Below, piece by piece: positions 1 through 11,658 of a stretch of 64,000 bases of DNA (its first letter is position 1; the number at the start of each line of letters is the position of its first letter). The stretch covers positions 62,001 to 126,000 of the forward strand of contig JAALGY010000011.1 of NCBI GenBank assembly GCA_032358165.1, in the 5' to 3' direction. This DNA comes from Diplosphaera chodatii. Lineage: Eukaryota > Chlorophyta > Trebouxiophyceae > Prasiolales > Stichococcaceae. The notes under the pieces were generated by a model. That model had not been told where the DNA came from, made no database searches, and worked only from the letters and a program-made list of their open reading frames with translations. Made by a program: the position numbers and the translations under genes.

Positions 1-240
1 AGGACAGCCGGATGCTGTATGGCATGCTGATGGCAGTGGGACACTTTGCTTTGGCAGGCGGCGTGGGTTGAAGGTCCTACGAGCATCAGCGGCATGCACT
101 GTGTTAGACGTATCGTCAGGCTCAAGCATGTTACCCCTCACATGATGCAGGATAGTGTAAGTCAGCAATGTACACCAGCTGCGCAATGACGACAACACTG
201 TGGATAGCATTTGCATGGCCTCCTCATGTGTAGGTTGCAG

Positions 241-3029
241 CCAACACGAACCTGCAGCTGCTGTTAGGCGCCCGTGCTGCCGACCTGAGCATCAGCGGCG
301 GACATGTCACAGGTGCTGGATGCATCTGCACAGGATATGCATATATGGCAACCGGCATTGCGCCAACGCAAGCATGTGGTCGATCCAGCTGGATGGATGG
401 TTGTGCTGTTCGGTATGTACATGTGTGAAACTTCATCGACCACTGTCCACCTCTTGGTCGCAACAGGCGTGGAGCTTGCAGACGGGCGCCACTTGGAAGC
501 TGATCTGGTGGTTGATGCTTCCGGGCGTGGCTCGTCTACCCCAGGGTGGCTCCAAGCCGCAGGCTTCCAGGCCCCGCCTGAGGTGCGGCAGGCAGGTCCT
601 GCAGAGCCACCGGCACAGCGCTTGCCAGATCTCTGGGCATCCTAGCTGTGCATGTGCTACCACCATAGTGTCCTTGGGCTGCGGCTGTGCCTGCAGCGCT
701 GTCCCTTCAAGCGATGTGCAGCCTTGACCTTCACTGCATACGAGAATGGACTGCCCACCAGATTTCGGCATCGCAGCAGCCTTCCAGCTGTTCACAGCAC
801 TCGGATTGGCTCTTGACAGGTGGGTATGTCGGCTGGCGTGGGCTATGGCACCTGTGTGCTGGACATACCGGAGTACTACACCCAGGTGCGCTTCGGATGG
901 ACGGGTTGTCTTGTGGTATGCAAACACATTGCCTGATAGAGCACATCTCAGCGGCACCGCGATGACACTCTCCTGAACAGGGCTGGTCCCCAAGTTGCTG
1001 CTTGCGCTCCTTCCAAAACCGTGCAGCGCGCTCGTGGTGACTGTCATCCTCTACCGATGAAGTGAGGGCAGTGCATGGGCAGTGCATCGCAGGGGCATGA
1101 GGGCGGCATGGTGTACTTCGTCCTGGCCAACGCACCGGACAACCGCGGCGGCATGATCTTCCCTGTTGAGGGCAACAGATTCCAGGTGAGACTACTTGCT
1201 CCCGCTGCCATCGCACATCCACCCTGCATGCTGATGCGCCTTCGTGCCAGTTGTGTGTGCGCATACCGGTTGGGATGTGAAAGGCATTAGGGTCTCTGTG
1301 CCGCAGGTCATCCTCTTCGGCTACAACAACGACAGCCCCACCGCAGACTACGGCGAATTCCTGGACTTTGCTGCTTCGCTCGCCGCGCCGGATATCTACA
1401 ACTTGCTGAGGGCCGGCACGCCGCTGTCACCTGTCCTGCGATGTGAGTCCTCACGCACGAGAGTTGGAATGGTACACCGCCCTACGGATGCACTTTCCTT
1501 CAACCATGTCATCATCCGATTGTGCAGCTGATCTTGCCTGCCGCCAGAATTATTCTCAATAGTGTTGGTCTGTCATTTGGAGGATGCAATGGGGCTGCGA
1601 CCCGAGCTGACCATGAGCAGCAGTGGTCATGTCTCATGCTCTGCACTTTGTGGCCACAGACCTGCGGACTGCCAACCTGCGGCGCAAGTACGAGGACATC
1701 ACCATGCCGGAGGGGCTATGTGTGATCGGTGATGCAGTGGCGGCGTTCAACCCCGTCTACGGCCAGGTGTGCCAGCATCCTGGTCAGCCTCGTAGCTGTG
1801 TCCAATCTGAGCAGAGGGTACTTGGCAGCTCAGAACGTGGCGAAAAGTCTCAAACCCTGCACTGGCTGCATTCCTTGCTGTATTGCATGCATCACCAGCC
1901 CACTGGCATGTGGCCCCAGTATGGGCACAGAGTGCAGCGTAAGTCGTCTACTGCGCGATGCTAACCCCTGCACAACCGTGCCTTGTTGGTGCATGTCACA
2001 TGACGCCAGTGCTTTGAGACAGGCATCTGCGCCTCATGACTGATGGGCGCATGCCTCCACTGATGCTAGTACTGCACATCACTGCACGCAGGGCATGACG
2101 GTGGGGGTCATGCAGGCGGTGCAGCTGCGGGACACCCTGGCAGAGCGGCTGCGTCAGGCAGCAGGCAGCAGCGCAGCAGACCGTAGAGCGGCGCTGCAAG
2201 GCCTCTCTGCAGGCTTCCACGCCAAGCTGCCGTCAGTGCTGGAGTTTCCCTGGACCCTGGCCACAGGTGGGTCTTCTGCTGCAGTCAGAGACGAGTCATG
2301 TGGTGCAGACCATGAGCTTTCGGGTACACATCTTGAGCGTCACACACCTTAGGCCAGCTGGTTCCCGTGCTGCCCAGCGCTGGACTCACGCAGGTGATGG
2401 CTGATGAAGTGAGACTCGCGCGCTACAGGGGAGGACCTGCGGCGCTGTGAGAACGCGCCGCATCAGGCGCCGTCATCTCCAGTCGGCCGCGCCATTGATG
2501 CCTACTTCCGCGTCATGAAGCAGCTGTCCAACGACGACCCAGTCATTCGCCTGGCCTTCTGGAAGGTGAATGGAACTTCAATGCTCTGCCCAATGGCAGC
2601 TGCTTTATTTGCAGGCTTTCTTTGCCATCGTGCTTAGGAGCAATGGCAATCTGAGAGATGGCATCACATACTGCACCGTGTGTTGTGGCAAAACCCGCAC
2701 TTCGCGCTGCCTGCAGTCTTGTCAACATCGTGCTGCCTGCATTCCGTTCAGCAGGGCTTGCACTGCAGCAAGTTGAGCAGTCTGAGACTGCAGTGTGCCG
2801 ACATGCAGATGGCGCACCTGCTGGGGACCCCGGCGGACCGGCGGACCTTTTCGCCCTAGGAGTGTTAGCCTGCGTAACACTGAGCCAGGCGAGCACGCAG
2901 CTGCAGCGGTGGCGCGAGCGCATTGGTGCGGTGGCGGCGGCGGCGGCACAGCAGGCCGTGCAGTACAGGCTGGTGGTGCTGCTCGCTGCAACCCGGCAGT
3001 GGTCGCATTATCAGCAGCCGCGGCAGTGA
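241..3029 (+). CDS. FAD-dependent oxidoreductase/monooxygenase, 5' end missing, frameshift in last exon
   Basis: The exons join into a flavoprotein hydroxylase-like protein. Exons read: 241-312, 467-582, 820-885, 1093-1185, 1307-1442, 1660-1766, 2092-2266, 2429-2565 and 2794 onward, all GT-AG and frame-compatible. Recognisable segments are [10 protein letters not shown] (FAD-binding region), GGMIFPVEG, and the second FAD motif [16 protein letters not shown], in the order seen in FAD-binding monooxygenases of actinobacteria, cyanobacteria and algae. The N-terminal GxGxxG dinucleotide-binding motif should lie left of the window. The substrate is unknown. In the last exon a tandem 8-bp repeat at 2830-2845 shifts the frame to a stop at 2857-2859. 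Removing one unit restores an open frame to 3029 that matches the duplicate at 7.5 kb. The gene may therefore be a recent pseudogene, encode a shorter C-terminus, or carry an assembly error. Confidence 0.75.
2830..2845. repeat. Tandem duplication of CCGGCGGA causing a frameshift
   Basis: CCGGCGGA occurs twice in direct succession (2830-2837 and 2838-2845) inside the last oxidoreductase exon. The paralogous exon near 7.5 kb has no such duplication. With one unit the frame reads [18 protein letters not shown], which aligns with HMLGTPEDASAPGVVACG of the paralog. Confidence 0.8.
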
Positions 3030-3777
3030 CCACAGTAAACAACTATCAGATATGAGGAAGGAAGGGCAGAGAGTAAGCTGTGTCTGCTGTCGGCACTATG
3101 GTGGCAGGCTGGCGCGCCTGTGTAGCCCAAGCGCACCCTTGTTCGGATGGGCAACTTCTGCTCTGAGGTGGAGTGGTTGTATATACGTGAAAGTGCAAAT
3201 ACACACGGCAGTAGTGTATTTACATGTTCATGCTAGGGTTGAAGCACTGCAGTTGCAGCTAGGACTTTGACAAACACAACTCTCCAGTGCGTCCGGCATG
3301 TCATCAACCTTGAATATGTGCAGCTACGAGTTGACTTGCTTCCCTGGTCATCTTGTGCATCGGCGCAACAGATGAACTGGAGTTGGAGTTTAGATGAGTG
3401 TGCATGGATTGCACGCTGAAGAATGTTGACAGCAACCCGGCATGCTGCGCATTGTCGAGGCTGCAATGGCAGTGCTGTCGTGTGATGCATAGCGGGTGGT
3501 GCTAGCTGGCATGGTGCTGATCACGAGCATGGTATGGGCTTCCTCCCATGGTTCAACTTAGCTCAGCAGCTCCTCGGATTGCTTATGCCTCTCATGCTGC
3601 ACCGTTCAAGCTGCTGAGGACCTATCTAGCAGCTGGCGGTCTGAATAGTCTGGCAGCACTGCTGTCGTAACACACTGAGACTTAACTGAAGACTCGTGTG
3701 CTGCATACTCCCCCTAGTCTGAACCTTCCTGCCCAGCCATGTACTTGTTGCTGAGATGCACAAAGGATCCCGCATGG
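3030..3777. other. Intergenic; repeated at about 7.73-8.40 kb
   Basis: No coding feature is supported here. The stretch resembles 7,723-8,405. For example, the block around 3235-3310 containing TTTGACAAACACAAC recurs at 7945-8000. It is the spacer of a duplicated unit formed by the oxidoreductase 3' end and an F-box/LRR gene. Confidence 0.55.
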
Positions 3778-6001
3778 TCACCCTGCTTTGCTGCCCCAGA
3801 TCTCTGGGTGCTTCCTGAGCTCCCTCCGCATCTCAGCATATGCGTCCACACCTGGCTGCTGGCTGCGTCGGATGCAAACCCAGCCGTTCCGGCCCTGTAG
3901 TTCTATCACCTCCAGCTGACGCAGTTGTGATGTCATGGCGAGAAGGTGGCGGCGCATGATGACCTGGCAGCCCCCCAGCTGAAGTCGGGTGAGGTTTGGG
4001 TACGGCAACGGTTGCTCCCAATCGATGGCAAATCCTGCAGGGACACAGAAATACAAGATGGCCAGGTTGCCTGCAGTTGAGCCCGTAGCATAGACAGGCG
4101 ACGGCACGGACGCAGTCATCTCAGCAGGCACTCAGTTCGGAAAATCGTTATGAGTCCTACATCGTGACGCACCATGCAAGTGCAGCTTCTGAAGGCCAGT
4201 GCAGCCGGTGAACCCGTGCAGCAGCTGCCCATCTTCGACGATGCCCAGCTCGAGCGAGGTCAGCCGCTGCAGGCTGCTCAGGTGGCGCGGATCGCCCGCT
4301 GCAGCGCCGTCGCTGCAGTTCGGCGGCGTGAGGGCTGTGTCAGCCAGACGAAGGCGCTCCAGCGCCGTCAGCCGCGTCAGCAGCGCGACACGCACGCAGG
4401 CGGCATCCAGCGCCCGCAGAGCAGGCGGCAGCGCCTGCAGGGCGCGTTGAACGACAGCCATGGGGCATCTTACAGAAACTGGGCCGGTCCTGCATCGCTC
4501 GTTGCACATACAAGATACAGGGGAACTTCCAGCTGTCCAGCATGATATTGTTGCTGGCTAGAAATACACAACTGGATGCATGCACCTTCAACTCAAAGGG
4601 GTCACTCTGACGCCCAAAGCGAAAGCGAAATTCATCCGGGGTTCCTTGCAGGATCTTCAGCAGCGTCAGCTGCGTCAGCAGGCTGATGCTGCGTGTCAGC
4701 GAGGCCGTGACGCAGTTGACCAGCCGCAGCTCCCGCAGGCTCCGCAGCTCCGAGATGCCCTCTGGCAGGCCGCCCACATTGAACATGGTGCCCAGGCTGT
4801 GCGGGTTGAGCATGCAGAGGTCCAGGGTCGTCAGCCGGGTGCACCTGCAAAACATCTTTGGGCCATCCTTCCAGACCATCTGAAATCAGCATAGGCATAC
4901 AAGGTGCATCCGCAAACAGCTACCACCTACGCAGGCACTGGCGCTGATGCAACAGCGGATGCAACAGCTGCAGTGGCGGCACTTACAGTAAAAGAGTTGC
5001 TGGGAAGTCGCTGGACCGGTTGTGCGTGGGCGGCTGGTGAGCCAGGAAGCTGCCGCCCCCAGCCGGGCGGAATTCGGAGGAAGCTGTGCAGAAGTCCAGC
5101 GCCACAAACTCAAGCGCTGGCAGGCTGGCGAACAGATACTCCAGGGCTCTCATTGCAAGTGGCGTGCTGATGTATGCGGCTTCAAATCGCGTGAGGGACT
5201 GCAGCCTGTGGACGCCCACCTGCGCAGGTGATGAAACATGCAGTTGCATGCTGCCAGTGCAACAGCAAGCGGGCCACTTCTGGGTGGCAGTACTCCTGAG
5301 TTTGCCAGCAGCAGGAGTGAGGTTAGAGGCTTGTCAGCGTGCGTACCAAGGCTGTGGCATCGATTTGATTGGGAACCTGGCGCAGTGCCGTCAGGCTCTC
5401 CATCGAAATGTCATCAGTCAAGACTTGCAGGTGCTGCAGCTGCGTCGCTGTTGACACCATGGACATCAGCACCGTTTGCACCATGCCTGTGTCGAAGCCC
5501 TGCAGCTGCAAGGCACCAGCAGCGACGCTTGCAGTTCTCCGTGAGCAGCTTGCTGACCAAGGTCTTGGGCTTGATCATGCAGCACTTGTCAGCATCACTG
5601 GCGGTTGTGGTGGAGAGCACGCACATGCAGGGTCAGCTCACGAAGGCCCGGGCTGTGCCGACGCAGCCACTTCAGGAACCCAGTGCTGGGACCGTCGCTG
5701 CGCCGGTTGCGCAGACCCCGCCCCGCCACATCCAGGGTCGGCCACATGCTGGGGTCCGTCATGAGTGCACGCCATCTCTTACTCACCAGCGGCAGGTTCC
5801 TGATCCTGCAGCACGGTGAATTCACAGCACATCAGCTTCGGGCGTCTGCTGGCGTCTGATCCAACATCGGTGCATGGCGGTTGCAGTCCCTTCTACTGGC
5901 TGACGTGTGATGCCGCACCTATCTGCCTGAGGCAGCACAAGGAATATGCTGCCGAGGACATCGTCACTGAGCGACTCGATCGAGGCCTGGGGCGCCGCCA
6001 T
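3778..6001 (-). CDS. FBL1, F-box/leucine-rich-repeat protein, 477 aa, intact
   Basis: Seven exons: 6001-5919, 5805-5625, 5505-5347, 5219-4987, 4844-4586, 4434-4173 and 4034-3778. They sum to 1,434 nt with matching phases. The start is the ATG of MAAPQASIESLSDDVLG. The F-box spans exons 1 and 2 (LPLVSKRW, DPSMWPTLDV). The rest is irregular leucine-rich repeats such as LTALERLRL, LQRLTSLELG and LTRLQLGG. F-box proteins of this type usually bind SKP1 through the F-box and a substrate through the LRRs in an SCF ubiquitin ligase. That role is inferred from the family and the substrate is unknown. Exon order, phases and intron sites are shared with FBL2-FBL11. FBL2 is the closest relative. Confidence 0.85.
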
Positions 6002-6768
6002 GTTTGCACTACCAGGCCAATTTCACACCGTTGACCGTGTGCCCCCTGCCACAGTGCCGTTTACAAGCTTGCGCGTGCAGCAACGACATTCACAGCTGAG
6101 ACGTTATGCAAGTGCGGTCTGCTAGCAACCTTCGTACCAGCTGGCAAATGGGCATGCAGGCATGATCACACCGCAATGCATGTTTGACTGCCAGTCTGTC
6201 AGTCCTAGAGTCCTTGCATTCTTGTCACTCAGCAGCTCGTTTGTCGATGCAGCTAATAACTGCGCCCGACGGCACCATCTGTTTTTGCACACACAATGCA
6301 TACTTGCTGGTCTCAGATCATCAGATCGTTCAGCATCAAGTGCACTGAACTGGCCACAGTTCCGCCAGCAGCTGCTTGCGCCTCACTGCATCATCATATC
6401 AATGTATCACTGCAGCTAGTGCTCAGCTCAGCGTCCAGCGTTGCTGCTGTGCATGTTCACACACATCATGACAAAGCATCAGGCATGCCGCAGCTCTCAG
6501 CACATCACCAGCAAGAGCAGCCTCAGCAGCAACTTTGACGAGGGCGAGACGCACAAGAGACATTGTGCAGTTGCCCGATATTGCTGTATAGGTCGCGACG
6601 CATGCCCACTGGTACAGTCTGGCGGGCACAACACAGTGAGCATGCCCAAGCATTGCTGCCTCTGGAGCAGCATGCCTGGTTATACAGGCAAGTGGTGCAG
6701 GGTGCTGTATACACTTATACATTACGCCGATGGAACGCCGCAATACGTGTTGATGCTGCGTCTCGCAG
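6002..6768. other. Upstream region of FBL1 with recurring promoter-side modules
   Basis: No gene is supported. At about 6312 a doubled AGATCA-type motif occurs (CAGATCATCAGATC). At 6441-6490 there is a module related to CTGTGCATGCGCACACATCA followed by GGCATGCCG. Both recur at similar distances upstream of several other FBL genes, which suggests retained promoter or 5' flank sequence. Confidence 0.45.
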
Positions 6769-7722
6769 CAGGGTATGACAATGAGCGTTCTGCAAATGCT
6801 TCAGATGCACGACGCCACTGCCAAGCGGCTGTGCTAGGCGGCAGGAAGCTGCGCAGCGGACCAAGGAGCGGTGGCACAGGGCTTGTCATCGAAGTTCTAT
6901 GCCAAGGTGCTAAAACTGCTTACGGTGCAAGAGGTTTTACTGGACCCTGGCCACTGGTGCTGCAGCCAGCTGCAGCCCAGGACTGATGAGTGATGTGCAG
7001 GAATTGCAGGCCACCTGCATGCAGATGCACATCCAAGCAAACACCATGAGCACCATCTCTGGCCACCGTTGCGCGCAGCGCTGCATGCTTGCAGTGACGC
7101 CTCGGCTCATGTCTACAGGGAAGCATCTGCAGCGCTGCGAGACGACAGCACAGCAGGCGCCATCATCTCCAGTGGGCCGCTGCATTGAAGGCTAGTGTCA
7201 CGTCATGAAGCAGCTGTCGAATCACGACCCAACATTCAGCTCGCCTTCTGGAAGGTGCCCGTGGCTCTGCTCACCACTGCGAGTAAAGCAAGGAGCCTGG
7301 CAAAGTAGGAATAGATGGGGTGTAGACTTGCATCATTTCCTGCGTACGGTGGTCGGACTGGCCTTCAAGCCTGCCTGCAATCTACTCATCACTGCTATGT
7401 ATGCATGGCAGGAGGCAGGCCGGCGCGAGCTTGCACAGCTGCTGCGCAGATAAGCTGAGAGCGGGGTGTGTGGGCCTGCAGATGGTGCACATGCTGGGTA
7501 CCCCGGAAGATGCATCCGCCCCAGGGGTGGTGGCGTGCGGGGCACTGGGCCGGACGGGCATGCAGCTGCAGCGGTGGCGCGAGCGCATCGGCGGCGGCAG
7601 CGGCGGCGGTGGAGGTGACGGCAGCAGCCGTGGGGGTGGCAGCAGCACAGCAGGCCGCGCAGCACAGGCTGGTGCCACTGCTGGCAGCCCTGCAGGGATT
7701 GCATCAGCAGCAGCAGCAGTGA
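6769..7722 (+). pseudogene. Decayed partial copy of the FAD oxidoreductase 3' exons
   Basis: This segment matches the last three exons of the oxidoreductase at 2092-3029. Around 6770 GGTATGACAATGAGCGTTCT corresponds to the GMTVGVM exon start. 6,940-6,960 matches the PWTLATG end. 7,120-7,255 matches the exon containing VMKQLSN and the LAFWK end. 7,480-7,722 matches the LLGTP to C-terminal exon, ending in LQRWRERIG and an Ala/Gly-rich tail. It has an in-frame TAG near 6833, an indel near 7195 (CIEG then stop), and no upstream exons. It marks an old tandem duplication together with FBL1/FBL2. Confidence 0.8.
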
Positions 7723-8405
7723 CAACAGCAAGCAAGCAACTAGCAAATATGGGAAGGGCAACGGGTGAGCTGTGTCTGCCGTCAGCACTATGGTGGCAGC
7801 CTACTACGCCTGTGATGTACACCTCAAGCGCACCCTTGTTTAGGGACGCAACTGCTGCTGTCAGGTGTAGTGGACACATCATCAACGAGGACGAACCAGG
7901 CTGCACATACAGGTGGCAGACACGGCATTGTATTTGGTCATGCTAGGGTTAAAACACTGCATGTTGCAGCCGCGATTTTGACAAACACAACGCTAGTGGG
8001 TCCAGTGTCATCGATGGGTGCATGTTTGCAGCTGTGATAGGACTCGCATGCCTGGTCAGCCTATCGGCGCATACAAACGATCTTTGGTAGGAGGTTCAAG
8101 TGAGTGTGCAGTGGTTGCAGACCGGTATGCAGCGCATTGTTAAGACTGCAGTGGCAGTGCTGTCGTTTGATATGCAGCGGGTGGTACAGGCTGGCGTAGT
8201 GCTGATCATGAGCATAGTATGGGCACACTCAAGATTCTGGAGCTCAGCTCAGCTGCTGCTCTGTTTGCATATGCGTGTTTTGCACTCTATGGTCCATCTG
8301 CAAGGGGCACCTACACCTGGCTGCTGGCCGTCCAACCAATGTGGCGCTATTGCAGTCACACGATGCTCAGAGCTGCATGATCCCCCTCAACTGTACTTGC
8401 CATTC
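7723..8405. other. Intergenic; diverged copy of 3030-3777
   Basis: This is non-coding spacer with visible similarity to the sequence 3' of the oxidoreductase, including the TTTGACAAACACAACGC block at about 7977. No independent gene is supported. Confidence 0.5.
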
Positions 8406-10584
8406 CTATGTGTCAACCTGTCTCGACAGCTCCCTCCGCATTGCAGCGAGTGCATCCCCACCCGGCTGCTGGCTCCGCCTGATGCAAACCCAGTCGGCGT
8501 GGCCAAGCGCCTTCACTTCCAGCACCTCCAGCTGATGCAGCTTTGATATCATGGCTAGCACTTCGCTCCTTTTGAGCTGGCTGTTCCCCAGCTGAAGCCG
8601 GGTGAGGTGTGGGTACGGCAGCGGCTGCTCCCACTGTATGACAAGTCCTGCAAAAACACGCAACTACAAGGTGACGATGTTGCATGCAGTTGAGTCCGCA
8701 GCGCAGGACGCAGTCATCTCGGCAAGCGTCTCAATAAGCGAGGGCGCTGTGAGCCCTACATGGTGACGCACCGTCCAAGCGCAGCTCCTGAAGGCGGGTG
8801 CAGCCAGCTAACCCGTGCAGCAGCTGCGCATCTTCGACGGTGCCCAACTCGAGCGACGTCAGCAGCTGCAGACTGCTCAAGTAGCGCGGGTCGCCCGCAT
8901 TGCTGCAATTTGCTGGCGTCAGGGCTGTGTCGGACCAGGCGCAGGCGCTCCAGTGCTGTCAGCTGTGTCAGCAGCGCGACACGTGTGCAGGCAGCGTCCA
9001 GCACCCGCAGAGCAGGCGGCAGCGCCTGCAGATTGTTTGATGAGGTGGGCCTGGGGCGTCCATATGCAAGGATGGCCGTGCAATCTGCACCTGTGGGACA
9101 TGTAGCAACTGCCAACGTGCAGGCATGGTGCCGCTGCCGCCCATGTTGTACCGTCAAAGTGTGTATACTACAGGGCGGCGGTGCACTCAGCGCACCATCA
9201 ACTCGAAGGGGTTGCTGTCATCGTCGAGGTGCGCTCCATCAAAGGCTTCTGGGAAGACCTCAAGGCGTGTCAGCTGCGTCAGCAGGCTGATGCTGCGTGT
9301 CAGCGAGGCCGTGACGCAGTTGACCAGCCGCAGCTCCCGCAGGCTCCGCAGCTCCGAGATGCCCTCTGGCAGGCCGCCCACATTGAACATGGTGGCCAGG
9401 CTGTGCGGGTTCAGCATGCTGAGGTTCAGGGTCGTTAACCGGGTGCACCTGCGATGCCATGCTCGAATAGTTTCGCAAGCTAAGTGCATCGTCAACATCA
9501 TCAAGATGCATACTATCGTCGAGGAATGGCGGTGCTGGCACTGGGCGCTGTTGCAATGTGTTGCAAATGCATCAGATGCAGTGGCTGCACTCACGTCAGC
9601 AGGTTTGTCGGGAAGCTGATGGGCTGTATCACATGCGGAGCCCCAGCGCTGCCGCCATCAAGTGGGCGGAACTCAGAGGAAGCTGTGCAGAAGCCCAGGC
9701 TCACAAACTCAAGCGCGGGCAGGCTGGCGAACAGGTAGTCCAAGGCTGTTCTTTCAGGTGGTGTGCGAATGTATGCCGCCTCCAGGCGTGTAAGGGAGCT
9801 GAGCCTGTTGACGCATGCCTGCACAGATGCCGAGCACATGGTCGTGTGCTGTCAACACATCAGCCGAAGGCTAGTCTCGAGCACCAGCAGCAGCATGGGG
9901 TTCGAGGCTTGCGCACCAAGCCTCGGGCATAGAAACAATCTGGAACACGCCTCATAGCTGTCAAGCTGTCCATTGTGTCATCATCAGTCGTGACCCGCAG
10001 CTGCTGCAGCCGCGTTGCTGGTGACACCACGGACATCAGCACCGTTTGCACCATGCGTGTGTCGAAGCCTTGCAGCTGCAAAGCACCAGCAGCAGTTCTT
10101 GCATTTCTCCGTGAGCAGCTTGCTGACCAAGGTCTGGGGCTTAATCACGTAGCACTTGTCAGCACCACTGGCAGTTGTGGGTGGAGAGCACGTACATGCA
10201 GGGTCAGCTCACGGAGGCCCGGGCTGTGCCGACGCAGCCACTTCAGGAACCCAGTGCTGGGACCGTCGCTGCGCCAGTCATACAGACCCCGCCCCTCCAC
10301 ATCCAGGCTTGGCCACATGCTGGGGTCCCCCATGAGTATAGACCATCGTCTGCTCACCAGCGGCAGGTTCCTGATTCTGCAACACCGGCAAAGGCGTTGC
10401 ACATCAGCACCGAGCGCCTACACCAGCCGCTGACGCCAGATGACATGTTCAGTGGATGGCGGTGGCACCCCATTCTGCCTGCTTATGATGATCAACCACA
10501 CCTGTCCGCCTGGGACAGCAGCAGGAAGATGCTGCCGAGGACATCGTCGCTCAGCGACTCGATCGAGGCATGGGGCGCCGCCAT
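8406..10584 (-). pseudogene. FBL2, F-box/LRR gene with a frameshift in exon 6
   Basis: Same seven-exon plan as FBL1: 10584-10502, 10376-10196, 10075-9917, 9818-9595, 9448-9196, 9025-8772 and 8647-8406. The start is MAAPHASIESLSDDVLG. Exons 1-5 keep frame and phase and are very close to FBL1; for example the exon 5 segment LRELRLVNCVTASLTRSISL is the same in both. Exon 6 is 254 nt instead of the 253 its phase requires. Relative to FBL1 it has a 9-bp in-frame deletion and one extra base near 8932-8935, after LERLRL. Translation would leave frame for the last two exons. The product could be a truncated protein of roughly 340 residues keeping the F-box. A sequencing error in one base could also explain it. 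Confidence 0.65.
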
Positions 10585-11658
10585 GTGTGCAGCACCGCAG
10601 GTGCGGCGCCACGTTGGAACCTACACTTGATTGTGTGCTCGTTGCTATAGCGCTCTTTGCAATGTTGCGCGCTTCACATGAGCATGACCAGCTGAGATGG
10701 TGTGCAAGTGAGGTCCGCAGGCAGCATCCGTGCCGATTCAGCAGATGTCACAGCAATGACTAAACCAGACTGCAAAACACTGCATTGTTTACCGTTAGTG
10801 CTCACGTTGTTGTGATGTCAGAATATCGTGCTCACATTGCAGGCTACATCGAAGCCGGCAAAACTCTCACGCATGCAAGTCCATGCAAGGTGTTGCGTTC
10901 AGATCACCAGATCACCAAAGTCATCGAGCTGTCGGACCAGCCGCGAGTTGACAACAGCAGCCGATCATGGCTCAACGAACGATGGCTTGATACGAGCTGC
11001 ATGTCAGCTCGGATACCAGCTGCTGCTGTGCATGCGCACACATCACGCCCTACCTCATACACCATGCGGGCATGCCGGCAGGCAGAAGCACATCCGCAGC
11101 AATGGTAGCCTCATCAGCCGTCCGCAGAGGTAGATTCATCACTCAGCGAGTAGCGTGTCGACAAGCCGCCTGTTGGCATTAGTGCAGGGCTTGGCTGCGA
11201 CCGAGGCCTGCCAAACTGCAGCGTGCTGGCCGCTGCTTGGCACTACACATCGACTCCCCCTGACTCAACGCACTCCAACATACCTGCATTGCAAACGCTA
11301 ATTGCAGGTCCGTACGCATATTCATAATGCAAGCCCGCAGATGGTTCGGCTACTATGGTACACGGCAACCTGCTGCTGACGATTGCTCCTGAAAATTGTC
11401 AGAGGGGCGAGGCTGCGTCATCTATATGCTCATTGTAGACGGCATGAGTTGAAGGCAAGCAGCCTGATCTCTGTGGCTTGACTTTCATGGTTCACGGTTT
11501 TCATTGCCAGCACCGACCGCAGCAGTGCCTGCACGACGGCATATCAACCCAGACACCATGCGCAACACCATGCTGCCAAGCACCCAACCTGCATGTGCCT
11601 CATTGGAGACCAAGCTCTGCAGTAACACATACCGTACTCTGAGCTTGCTGACAGCCAA
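10585..11658. other. Upstream region of FBL2 and spacer
   Basis: No gene is supported. The double motif CAGATCACCAGATCACC is at about 10902 and the module CTGTGCATGCGCACACATCA at about 11029. Both sit at nearly the same distances from the start codon as in FBL1. From about 11,130 to 11,658 I see nothing further. Confidence 0.45.

Noticed and set aside
1..240. Start exon of the oxidoreductase
   Set aside because: No dinucleotide-binding motif or plausible initiating exon is present; the N-terminus should lie left of the window.
7401..7946. 181-codon plus-strand open frame with Gly/Ser-rich run
   Set aside because: It overlaps the decayed oxidoreductase exon in the same region, and its Gly-rich part is a shifted reading of the Ala-rich tail.
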